A stretch of 11,894 bases of DNA, taken from assembly GCA_009840005.1 (NCBI GenBank), contig VXOR01000013.1, positions 1 to 11,894 on the forward strand, read 5' to 3'. The DNA is from Gemmatimonadota bacterium (GTDB lineage: Bacteria; Latescibacterota; UBA2968; UBA8231). A program made the translations under genes and the position numbers. The notes under the pieces are model-generated. The model was given only the letters and a program-made list of their open reading frames with translations, ran no database searches and had not been told where the DNA came from. Below are positions 1 through 6,346 of this stretch, piece after piece (the stretch's first letter is position 1; each line of letters begins with the position of its first letter).

Positions 1-51
1 CAGCCGCGCCACGATCGGACTCTGGCTGCGTATCCCCATAGTTGGTTGCTC

Positions 52-118
52 GTTTTTTGCGTACCTTTTTGCTCATTTGGGCAACTTTTTCCTTACTTGA
101 GTACTTTTTTCCTCATCT
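52..118. repeat. T-tract degenerate tandem repeat upstream of the epimerase gene
   Basis: Runs of five or six T (53-58, 66-70, 86-90, 105-110) recur, the last three about 19-20 bp apart. Each is embedded in a similar context of the form TAC/AAC-TTTTT-CCT/GCT-CAT/TAC. The first 155 bases hold no other convincing gene. The open frame that runs through here into the epimerase uses a TTG with no ribosome site and only reads as hydrophobic because of the T runs. It could be a leader or promoter element of the downstream gene, or a decayed tandem array. Seen by eye; no function is known to me. Confidence 0.4.
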
Positions 119-140
119 TATAGGCACATGGCCGTATTTC

Positions 141-149
141 AGGAAAGGA
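141..149 (+). promoter_or_regulatory. Ribosome binding site that fixes the epimerase start
   Basis: A purine-rich AGGAAAGGA lies six bases before ATG 156. It favours that start over the in-frame TTG at 42, which has no such site. Confidence 0.6.
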
Positions 150-155
150 TTCCCC

Positions 156-905
156 ATGAAAACAGTGGTCTTCGGCGCGGCCGGTTGGCTCGGCCGCGCC
201 GTGTTGCAAAACCTAGCTGGCAAACACGACATCCGCGCCTTTGACTACGGCCCCCAAGCTTGGGAGGCGTATCGCGACCTAGACGGCGATTGGAACGGCG
301 GCGAAGTAGTCCACGGCGATATAGCCGATTACCTCGCGGTGGAGCGAGCCATCAACGGCGTGGATTGCGTCATTCACACCGCGGTTTACTTCGTCGGCGA
401 CCCCAACGACGACAAGCCTTTCCTCATCAACCTCAAGGGTCTGTGGAATGTCCTGCAAGCGGCCAAAGAGCAGGGCGTCCGCAAGGTAGTACACATCGGC
501 TCGTGTCAGACCGTGCATCCCGAGGGAACTTTCTTCTCCTCGGAAGTGCGGCGGCCCGATGGCAGCTTGTACGCGGTGTGCAAGCGACTACAGGAGGAAA
601 TGTGCCGCCAGTTCCACGAAGCCTTTGGGCTGCCCATCGTGGTCTTGCGGCCCGACTACATCGTGGATTCGCGCCTAGGGATCGGCAAGTATCGGGAACC
701 ATTGAAGATCCGCAACGGCTTGGTCTGCCGCCACGATTTGGCCGAAGCCTGCCGACTGGCCTTAGAAAGGGACGACGTGAAGTTTGACGTATTGCATGTG
801 GTCGGCACGCCCGAAGCCGACGCCACGTGCAATACGGCGCGGGGCCGGGAAGTGCTGGGCTTGGAGTACAAGGGGAATTTGGATCAGTACCTGAGGCCGC
901 CGTAG
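156..905 (+). CDS. NAD(P)-dependent epimerase/dehydratase (extended SDR family)
   Basis: A 249-residue Rossmann-fold sugar-nucleotide epimerase/dehydratase-like enzyme, predicted cytoplasmic. The N-terminal dinucleotide motif is GAAGWLG (residues 7-13). An acid after strand 2 (D30 in AFDYG) favours NAD over NADP. GDIAD at 54-58 and a downstream IHTA (73-76) follow the family order. The catalytic YxxxK is Y139-AVC-K143, with S116 as the probable third catalytic residue, and RPDYIVD (165-171) is the usual conserved segment after it. The protein is shorter than classical GalE/RmlB members (300-350 residues), so the substrate domain is reduced. The start at ATG 156 puts the GxxGxxG at the expected distance and has a good ribosome site. 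It is followed by a 259-bp gap before the PQQ gene, so an operon is not evident. Family call is firm; the substrate cannot be told. Confidence 0.88.
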   Translation: MKTVVFGAAGWLGRAVLQNLAGKHDIRAFDYGPQAWEAYRDLDGDWNGGEVVHGDIADYLAVERAINGVDCVIHTAVYFVGDPNDDKPFLINLKGLWNVLQAAKEQGVRKVVHIGSCQTVHPEGTFFSSEVRRPDGSLYAVCKRLQEEMCRQFHEAFGLPIVVLRPDYIVDSRLGIGKYREPLKIRNGLVCRHDLAEACRLALERDDVKFDVLHVVGTPEADATCNTARGREVLGLEYKGNLDQYLRPP

Positions 906-1010
906 AGAAGGCGGGTACTCGCTAGGATGCCGATTGGCGGACCAGATTAATCTCGTCGAGTGGATCAACCGCTACATGCGCGGGAATGAATTGCGGCGAC
1001 AGGGTGTCTA
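904..1010 (+). pseudogene. Possible 3' remnant of an unidentified gene
   Basis: Just after the epimerase stop, in a different frame, an open stretch reads REGGYSLGCRLADQ followed by INLVEWINRYMRG and ends NELRRQGV plus TAA at 1008-1010. It has the look of a real protein C-terminus (amphipathic, no low complexity) but has no start, no ribosome site and is too short for a domain. It may be the leftover end of a gene deleted here. It could equally be a chance reading frame in GC-rich DNA. I do not recognise the family. Confidence 0.2.
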
Positions 1011-1121
1011 ATTAACGGATGTTACGCATTGGCATCGAACCGGTAGGTGTAGGGGCGTTCCTTGTGGATGCCTAAATTATCCGGTGCATTCAGCCGGTGG
1101 GGTCTCGTAACATCCGTTAAT
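1011..1121. repeat. 111-bp element bounded by perfect 16-bp inverted repeats
   Basis: ATTAACGGATGTTACG at 1011-1026 is the exact reverse complement of 1106-1121, with 79 bp between. The interior has a second, smaller pairing (GGCATC 1031-1036 with GATGCC 1067-1072). It also carries GTAGGGGCG, a motif resembling the GGGGCGACC hairpin at the far end of the window. Size and structure fit a MITE- or REP-like palindromic element, or a large structured leader. It ends 43 bp before the start of the PQQ-ankyrin gene and its right arm contains an alternative in-frame ATG (1120). No clear target-site duplication is visible. Confidence 0.6.
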
Positions 1122-1150
1122 GATAACGACGCCATGCGCGAAGCCCCCAA

Positions 1151-1157
1151 AAAGGAG
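1151..1157 (+). promoter_or_regulatory. Ribosome binding site that fixes the PQQ-ankyrin start
   Basis: AAAGGAG ends seven bases before ATG 1165. The alternative in-frame ATG at 1120 lies inside the inverted repeat, has no such site, and would put 15 non-signal residues ahead of a good signal peptide. Confidence 0.65.
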
Positions 1158-1164
1158 CACTCCA

Positions 1165-4100
1165 ATGAATAGACGCGCCTGCCAGACCTTGGCCCTCGCA
1201 TTGTCGGTGTCGGTGTCGGTGTTTGCCGACGAGGTCGATTGGCCGTATTACGGTGGCGACCAGGGCGGCAAACGCTACACCCCCGCCGACCAGATCAATC
1301 GCGACAACTTCGATCAGTTGCGCGTGGTTTGGCGCTACCGGCCCCGTGACGTGCAGATCTACGAAACGGCGAGAGCCAGCGCTAGAGCGAACCGAAGCGA
1401 AGAACGGCGGCGCGGTCGGGGCGGCTGGCGGCGCGGTGGTCCCCGCTTCGACAACAATCGAGGGACGCCGCTGGCCGTCAATGGCGTACTCTACTACGGC
1501 TCGCCATTCAACGTCCTCTCGGCTGTTGACGGCCAAAGCGGCGAGGAACTGTGGGCGTTTGACCCGGAGTCTTGGCGGACCGGTTCTGGTTTCATGGGCA
1601 ACTCTCGCGGGGTGAGCTATTGGACTGACGGCGAGGTCGAGCGGATATTTCTGGCGACTTCGACTTCCTATCTGTATTCCATCGACGCCAAGACCGGCCT
1701 GCCCGACCCCAATTTTGGCGAGGATGGTCGCGTCGATTTGGGAGCCTTGCTACGGCGGCCGCTGAGTGAAGAGGAGCGCAGGGGCTACGGAGTTACGGCT
1801 CCGCCCGTGGTCTGTCGCGACGTGGTCGCCGTTGGCTCGGCGATCATGGATGTGCGCTTCAGGCCGCCGCCCGAATACATGCCCCCGGGCGATGTGCAGG
1901 CTTTCGACGTGCGCACCGGCGAGAAGGTGTGGGAATTCCACACGATCCCGCAGGAGGGCGAATTCGGCAACGAGACGTGGGAAAACGATGCGTGGAAGAC
2001 CTATGGCGCGGCCAATGTGTGGGCGACGATGACGGCCGACGAGGAGTTGGGCAATTTCTACCTGCCGGTGAGCACAGCCAGCCACGACTACTACGGCGGC
2101 GAGCGCCCCGGCGACAACCTGTTCAGCGAGTCGGTCGTCTGTCTAAAGGCCGAGACCGGCGAGCGAGTGTGGCACTATCAGTTGGTCCATCACGGCCTGT
2201 GGGACTACGACCCGCCGGCCGTGCCTCTGCTGTTGGATGTGGTCGTGGATGGCCGAGAGCGCAAGGTAGTAGCCCAGCTTACTAAACAGGCCTTTTGCTT
2301 TGTCTTTGACCGCGTGACCGGCGAGCCGATCTGGCCGATTGAGGAAAAGCCCGTACCACAATCGCAAGTCGAAAAGACCTCGCCGACGCAGCCGTTTCCG
2401 ACCAAACCAGCGGCCTTTGAGCGCCAGGGCATCAGCGAGGACGATCTGATCGACTTTACGCCTGAGTTGCGCGAGGAAGCCAGGGCCATTCTCGCCCGCT
2501 ACGACTACGGTCCGCTCTACACGCCGCCGACGGAGAAGGGCGTTTTGTCGGTTCCCGGTCAAGCCGGTGGGGCCGACTGGGCTGGGGGTGCGGCAGACCC
2601 GCGCACGGGTGTGCTGTACGTGCCGTCGCACATGGCCATCACCAACGTGGAGTTGCGGCCGGTGCGCGACCTAGATGCTTATTCGGCGTTTTCTGCCCGC
2701 GCTGGCCAGCACATCCGCGGGCCTCGGGGTCTGCCGCTGGTCAAGCCCCCGTACGGCAGCATCACGGCGATAGACCTCAACAGCGGCGAGCATCTGTGGC
2801 GGACCGCGGTGGGCCAGGGGCCGGTCAATCACCCGGCGCTCAAGGACCTCGACTTGCCGGATATGGGCTGGGACAACCGCACCTTCGTGTTGGCCACGCC
2901 GAATCTCCTGTTGGCTACTTCCGAGGACCCGCACGGTCTAGCCGACGCTGGCAGGGACTACTTCGTTGACCGCGACGCGTACCTGCGGGCGTACGATTTG
3001 GCGTCGGGCGAGGAGATCGGTCGCGTCGCGTTACCCAGCAACGCCTATGGCGCACCGATGAGCTATATGGCCGGTGGTCGCCAATACGTGGTCGTGCCGC
3101 TGGGCAACCGTCTAGGCCGGTCCGGGCGTCCGCCCGAATTGATCGCCTTGGCCATTCCGCACGAAGGCGAGCAACTGCCGTCTCAGGGCCGCGACCGCAG
3201 CGACGCCGACCACAAAGCCTTTTACAAGGCCGTGGAGGCCATCGATACCGGCGACAGCGAGACGCTACAGAAGCTGCTCGCCGAGTACCCCGAGCTAGCG
3301 ACGGCGCGCGGCTATTTCGACGAGTACTACGAATACCCGTCCTTTCGCGGGGCTACGCTCTTGCACCACCTCGCCGGCGAGCCGCAACGAGTGCCGCTGC
3401 CCGAAAACGCGGTCGAACTAGCCTCAGTCCTGATCTCAGCTAGTGCCGACCCCAACGCCGCCACATACGACTCGATCAGCGTGCTGGATATGTTCATAGA
3501 AAGCGATCAGCTCGAATGGGTCGAGAGCAAGCCCGAAATGATCCAACTGCTAGTGACCAACGGCGTGGATGTGAACCGCAACCGGGGCCAAATTTTATGG
3601 GACGCGCTGAGGGAGAGGGACTTGGATCTGGCGCGCATGTTGGTCGCCGAGGGGGCGGATGTGGATTTGCGCTTTGCTGCTGGCGTCAACCGCGTCGATC
3701 TAATGGCCGAGTTCTTCAACTCTGAAGGCCAGCTAAAAGAGGGGATCAGCCATCTGTTCCATCCCGACCCGGATACCGTGCTCACCGCCGAGCAAATTAT
3801 GGTGGAAGCACTCAATTTTGCGGCCTATTGCGGCGCGTTGGAAGCGGCGGAATTTTTGCTGGATCGCGGTGTGGATGTCAATGGGTTGGCCAGTGGGTTT
3901 ACCCGTTACGACCGAGGTAGTACGCCCTTGCACAAAACCGTCATGGCCGACCAGCTAGAGATGGCCCGCCTGCTCTTGGCACGGGGCGCGGACCCACTAG
4001 TGAGGGCGCGGCGCTTTCGCATCACGCCGTATGAATTGTCCAACTACTTGGATACCTCCGAGGCTCTCGACGAGCTACTCAGGGAGTACACTGAGGCCGC

Positions 4101-4176
4101 CGCGGGGCAGGCGGACGCAGACTCCAGCACCGCTCCTTCGCGGATGCGCCGGGGGAACCGAGGGGGATCGCGATAA
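1165..4176 (+). CDS. Exported PQQ-dependent dehydrogenase fused to C-terminal ankyrin repeats
   Basis: A 1003-residue two-part protein. Residues 1-20 are a signal peptide (MNRR, hydrophobic core, cleavage likely after VFA). Residues about 25-670 are an eight-bladed quinoprotein propeller of the glucose-dehydrogenase type. Diagnostic segments are WPYYGGDQGGKRYTP (from 26), ELWAFDP (about 129), HHGLWDYDPPAVP (from 342), TKQAFCFVFDRVTGEPIWP (from 373), SPTQPFPTKP, and GGADWAGGAADPRTG (about 467). The enzyme would oxidise an alcohol or sugar in the periplasm using PQQ; no CxxCH haem motif and no membrane helices are present, so the electron acceptor is separate. Residues about 684-975 form ankyrin-like repeats, the clearest being STPLHKTVMADQLEMARLLL with ARGADP after it. 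Two oddities are an Arg/Gly-rich loop at about 67-103 and an RG-rich tail (RMRRGNRGGSR). The dioxygenase gene follows after 51 bp, so co-transcription is likely. Substrate unknown. Confidence 0.9.
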   Translation: MNRRACQTLALALSVSVSVFADEVDWPYYGGDQGGKRYTPADQINRDNFDQLRVVWRYRPRDVQIYETARASARANRSEERRRGRGGWRRGGPRFDNNRGTPLAVNGVLYYGSPFNVLSAVDGQSGEELWAFDPESWRTGSGFMGNSRGVSYWTDGEVERIFLATSTSYLYSIDAKTGLPDPNFGEDGRVDLGALLRRPLSEEERRGYGVTAPPVVCRDVVAVGSAIMDVRFRPPPEYMPPGDVQAFDVRTGEKVWEFHTIPQEGEFGNETWENDAWKTYGAANVWATMTADEELGNFYLPVSTASHDYYGGERPGDNLFSESVVCLKAETGERVWHYQLVHHGLWDYDPPAVPLLLDVVVDGRERKVVAQLTKQAFCFVFDRVTGEPIWPIEEKPVPQSQVEKTSPTQPFPTKPAAFERQGISEDDLIDFTPELREEARAILARYDYGPLYTPPTEKGVLSVPGQAGGADWAGGAADPRTGVLYVPSHMAITNVELRPVRDLDAYSAFSARAGQHIRGPRGLPLVKPPYGSITAIDLNSGEHLWRTAVGQGPVNHPALKDLDLPDMGWDNRTFVLATPNLLLATSEDPHGLADAGRDYFVDRDAYLRAYDLASGEEIGRVALPSNAYGAPMSYMAGGRQYVVVPLGNRLGRSGRPPELIALAIPHEGEQLPSQGRDRSDADHKAFYKAVEAIDTGDSETLQKLLAEYPELATARGYFDEYYEYPSFRGATLLHHLAGEPQRVPLPENAVELASVLISASADPNAATYDSISVLDMFIESDQLEWVESKPEMIQLLVTNGVDVNRNRGQILWDALRERDLDLARMLVAEGADVDLRFAAGVNRVDLMAEFFNSEGQLKEGISHLFHPDPDTVLTAEQIMVEALNFAAYCGALEAAEFLLDRGVDVNGLASGFTRYDRGSTPLHKTVMADQLEMARLLLARGADPLVRARRFRITPYELSNYLDTSEALDELLREYTEAAAGQADADSSTAPSRMRRGNRGGSR

Positions 4177-4227
4177 AACGCATAGAAGCATCGCACGGCC
4201 TTCTCTACCGCTAATAAATGGAGCATC

Positions 4228-5427
4228 ATGAGCCAAAAGACAGAACCGTTCGACGAAAGACTGCGCGAGTTGTTCGGCACAGACGCCCGCAGCGAGGGGC
4301 CGCTGGCCGTTAGCGGTGCCGGGCGGCGCTTTACGGGTATCGATCTGTGCCGCCCACTCAATCCCGAGCAGGTCGCCTTTCTGTTGGACGCCCTGAGCCA
4401 GTTTCGCATCGTCAGTATTGCCGGGCAGGACTTGGAAGCCTTTTCCCTAGCCCACTTCGAGCGCTTCGCCAACCACTGGGGCGCACCGGTGCCGCATCCC
4501 AACAACTTCATGCGCGGGGGCAAACCAGCCCAGCAAGATGGCGACAGCGACGGCCCTTTTGAGCTGATTCCCTTTGAGCGTCGTACGGCCGCTGCGGTCA
4601 ACACCACCTTCCCCGACCAACTGCAATGCTTGCCGCACGAGTCGCCGGCGGTGCTGGTGGTGTCCAACTTTCGGGGGGAACGCAGTGCCGCACCCGTCGC
4701 GGTGACGCAGGGCGGCTCGTGGCACACGGACATTGAGTACGAGCCTTTGCCGATCTACGTCTCGATGTTCCTCGCCCACAAGTCGCCAGTGGCGTGCGAT
4801 GCCCATTGGGTGCAGGCACCCGGCGACGACAAGGCTCATCCGTACTACGAAGGATCGGACCGCGAACTCATGCGGCGGCGCAAGCGCCTGCCGTTGAACG
4901 GCGAAACGGCCTTTGCCGACACGGCCGCGGCCTTTGCGGCGCTGCCGCCGACAGAGCAGGCGGCTCTGGAGCAAGTGCAGTTGCGGCGGCGGTTGAACGA
5001 GGGCGACGAAGGCTGGCTGGCTCCGCTGGTGCGTACCAACCCCCGCTCTGGCATCAAGTCCCTGCACAGTCCAATCTGGGCGTCGCGGCCACGGGTGCGG
5101 CCGGCGGTCGAGGTGGAAGGGATGTCCGCGGAAGCATCGCGCGCGTTTCTCGACCGGCTCGAAGCGCACGTGCTGCAGCCGCAGTTCCGCTACGACCACC
5201 CACACGCGCCGGGCGATGTGACGCTGTGGGACAACTACATGACCCTGCACAATTCGCCGCCGATCAAGTCGAATATCAACTCGCTTGACGACGCTCGGCT
5301 GCTGTACCGCTTGAGTTGCAAGGGCGAGCCAGCCCTGTCGCTGCCGCGACGCGATGCGCCGGAGTGGCGCGCCGCTCACATTCCCGGTGGCTATGCCACG
5401 CCCCCGGAGATTATCGACATCTCGTAA
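4228..5427 (+). CDS. TauD/TfdA-family Fe(II)/2-oxoglutarate-dependent dioxygenase
   Basis: A 399-residue cytoplasmic non-haem iron oxygenase that would hydroxylate a small organic substrate while decarboxylating 2-oxoglutarate. The facial triad is visible: H166-T-D168 in GGSWHTDIEYEPLP and the distal H341 in LWDNYMTLHNSPP. R357 and R361 in DDARLLYRLSCKGEP are the candidate 2-oxoglutarate ligands. It is about 100 residues longer than E. coli TauD, with extra sequence between HxD and the distal His (about residues 190-290). ATG 4228 has GGAG four bases upstream. It lies 51 bp after the PQQ-ankyrin gene on the same strand, suggesting an operon. Its C-terminus, IPGGYATPPEIIDIS, is repeated in diverged form on the far side of the hicAB pair. 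Family call is strong; the substrate (sulfonate, phosphonate, amino acid or other) cannot be read from sequence. Confidence 0.87.
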   Translation: MSQKTEPFDERLRELFGTDARSEGPLAVSGAGRRFTGIDLCRPLNPEQVAFLLDALSQFRIVSIAGQDLEAFSLAHFERFANHWGAPVPHPNNFMRGGKPAQQDGDSDGPFELIPFERRTAAAVNTTFPDQLQCLPHESPAVLVVSNFRGERSAAPVAVTQGGSWHTDIEYEPLPIYVSMFLAHKSPVACDAHWVQAPGDDKAHPYYEGSDRELMRRRKRLPLNGETAFADTAAAFAALPPTEQAALEQVQLRRRLNEGDEGWLAPLVRTNPRSGIKSLHSPIWASRPRVRPAVEVEGMSAEASRAFLDRLEAHVLQPQFRYDHPHAPGDVTLWDNYMTLHNSPPIKSNINSLDDARLLYRLSCKGEPALSLPRRDAPEWRAAHIPGGYATPPEIIDIS

Positions 5428-5435
5428 ATCGACAG
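5354..5435 (+). repeat. Left copy of imperfect direct repeat flanking hicAB (dioxygenase 3' end)
   Basis: The last 74 bp of the dioxygenase gene align without gaps to 6069-6142. By hand I count about 59 of 74 identical bases, and similarity runs on after the stop to the shared GACAG (2-base gap). The two copies are offset by 715 bp and enclose exactly the hicA-hicB pair. Confidence 0.75.
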
Positions 5436-5473
5436 GGTTTGCGTGTGATATTATATTATGATAGCATATATCT
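5429..5473 (+). promoter_or_regulatory. Probable hicAB promoter and operator
   Basis: TCGACA (5429-5434) and TATATT (5452-5457) are each one base from sigma-70 consensus hexamers and are separated by 17 bp. The region is strikingly AT-rich against its surroundings. GATAT (5447-5451) and ATATC (5468-5472) form a short inverted repeat whose arms are about 21 bp centre to centre, straddling the -10. This is a plausible site for autorepression by the HicB DNA-binding domain. Transcription would start about 10 bases before the hicA GTG, leaving almost no leader. The prediction rests on consensus matching only. Confidence 0.45.
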
Positions 5474-5728
5474 GTGAATAATAACCATCGCAAGACGCTT
5501 GAAGCCATTTTCTCAGATCCGGTGTCGCGCAATATCGCGTGGCGGCGTATCGAAAGCCTGCTCATTGCCGTCAACTGTGAAATGATCGAAGGCCGCGGGT
5601 CTCGAGTGGCTTTCAAAAGCGGTACACTTCGCGCTGATTTCCATCGGCCTCATCCAAATAAAGAGGCCAAACCCTATCAGGTGCGTGCCGTCCGCGAATT
5701 TCTGCGACAATTGGAGATTGAACCATGA
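5474..5728 (+). CDS. hicA: HicA-family toxin (mRNA interferase)
   Basis: An 84-residue protein of the HicA family, whose members cleave mRNA to arrest growth until neutralised by HicB. The sequence opens with HRKTLEAIFSDPV, a hallmark of the longer HicA subgroup, then WRRIESLLIAV (23-33), GRGSRVAF (40-47) and FHRPHPNKE (56-64). The double-stranded-RNA-binding-like fold is expected from the family. In short classical HicA proteins the catalytic His follows GS; here that position is Arg (R44) and the candidate histidines are H57 and H60. The start is GTG 5474 with no visible ribosome site and probably a very short leader, suggesting weak translation. The stop overlaps the hicB start by 4 bases (ATGA), so the two are translationally coupled. 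GC content is lower than in the neighbouring genes. Confidence 0.85.
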   Translation: MNNNHRKTLEAIFSDPVSRNIAWRRIESLLIAVNCEMIEGRGSRVAFKSGTLRADFHRPHPNKEAKPYQVRAVREFLRQLEIEP

Positions 5729-6057
5729 AGCCTATGCGCTACAAGGGATACTCGGCCCGGATTGAATACAGCGACGAAGACGGCTGCTTTGTTGGTCGCG
5801 TGGCCGGTATCCGCGACCTACTTACGTTCCACGGCGAGAGCGTTGATGAAGTTCGGCAGGCGTTTGGGGAGGCACTAGATTTCTACTTGGAGACCAGTGC
5901 CGAACGGGGCGAGATGCCGAACAAGCCCTACTCGGGCAAACTCCTGTTGCGCGTTGCCCCCGAAGTACACGCTGAGGTAGCTACCGCAGCAGAGGTCAGC
6001 GGCAAGAGCATCAATCAATGGGCTGCTGAGAGGTTGTCAGAGGCAGCCAAGAGCTGA
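5725..6057 (+). CDS. hicB: HicB-family antitoxin
   Basis: A 110-residue antitoxin that would bind and block HicA and repress its own promoter. The N-terminal part is the partially degraded RNase H-like HicB fold: YKGYSARIEYSDEDGCFVG with RVAGI after it (about 6-29), and FHGESVDEVRQAF (35-47). The C-terminal segment, about 73-107 (LLLRVAPEVHAEVATAAEVS then GKSINQWAAERL), is the ribbon-helix-helix DNA-binding type. GGAG lies eight bases before ATG 5725, inside the end of hicA, so the antitoxin has a much better translation start than the toxin, as expected for this arrangement. The gene stops immediately before the second copy of the dioxygenase 3' end. Confidence 0.87.
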   Translation: MKPMRYKGYSARIEYSDEDGCFVGRVAGIRDLLTFHGESVDEVRQAFGEALDFYLETSAERGEMPNKPYSGKLLLRVAPEVHAEVATAAEVSGKSINQWAAERLSEAAKS

Positions 6058-6067
6058 CCTTGTCGAA

Positions 6068-6142
6068 GATCTGCTGAAGTGGTTTGCAGTTCCCATCCCC
6101 GGTGGCTACACCACGCCCCCGGAAATTATCGACATCGCGTAA
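6068..6142 (+). pseudogene. Remnant of a TauD-family dioxygenase 3' end (right copy of direct repeat)
   Basis: Right after hicB, an open frame reads DLLKWFAVPIPGGYTTPPEI and ends IDIA plus TAA, against DAPEWRAAHIPGGYATPPEI and IDIS plus stop at the true dioxygenase end. The last 16 codons differ by three synonymous changes and two replacements, whereas the eight codons before them are mostly replaced. It has no start and lacks all catalytic residues, so it is not a functional gene. It is either the tail of a lost tandem paralogue or a duplication made when the hicAB pair arrived. The copies are too diverged for a very recent insertion. Confidence 0.7.
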
Positions 6143-6145
6143 AAA

Positions 6146-6313
6146 TTGACAGAACTTCAAAAAATCGCTCGGGAAACCGATTGGGAGACGCTCCCCCTGC
6201 ATCTGCAGGATGCCGTTGATGCCCTGTTGATGGAAGAAGTGGATGAAGAAAGCGGAGAAACTCGACAGTTGTGCGAAATTCTTCGTGAGACTGGAGAAAC
6301 ACCTCAACGATAG
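6146..6313 (+). CDS. Small hypothetical protein, doubtful
   Basis: An open frame of 55 residues starts at TTG, directly after and in frame with the stop of the dioxygenase remnant. It reads LTELQKIARETDWETLPLHL, then QDAVDALLMEEVDEESGETR, then QLCEILRETGETPQR. The product is acidic, probably helical, and protein-like in composition, and its third-position GC is low like that of hicAB. There is no ribosome site before the TTG; an internal ATG at 6230 would give only about 27 residues. It may be cargo of the hicAB segment, a broken gene end, or chance. I do not recognise a family. Confidence 0.3.
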   Translation: MTELQKIARETDWETLPLHLQDAVDALLMEEVDEESGETRQLCEILRETGETPQR

Positions 6314-6346
6314 CTTGGTTGTTTATCTGCGTACAGCAGACTAGGC

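Noticed and set aside
42..155. N-terminal extension of the epimerase that would look like a membrane segment
   Set aside because: TTG start without a ribosome site; the hydrophobicity comes from T tracts, and the Rossmann GxxGxxG belongs at the N-terminus reached from ATG 156.
4447..5616. A 389-residue open frame on the minus strand
   Set aside because: Antisense to the dioxygenase gene and running into hicA; Arg/His/Pro-rich composition typical of a shadow frame, with no recognisable motif.
6146..6151. TTGACA as a -35 promoter element
   Set aside because: No -10-like hexamer is found at 16-18 bp downstream.
6326..6340. TCTGC-GTACA-GCAGA as a terminator between convergent reading frames
   Set aside because: Only a 5-bp stem with no T run; too weak to call.
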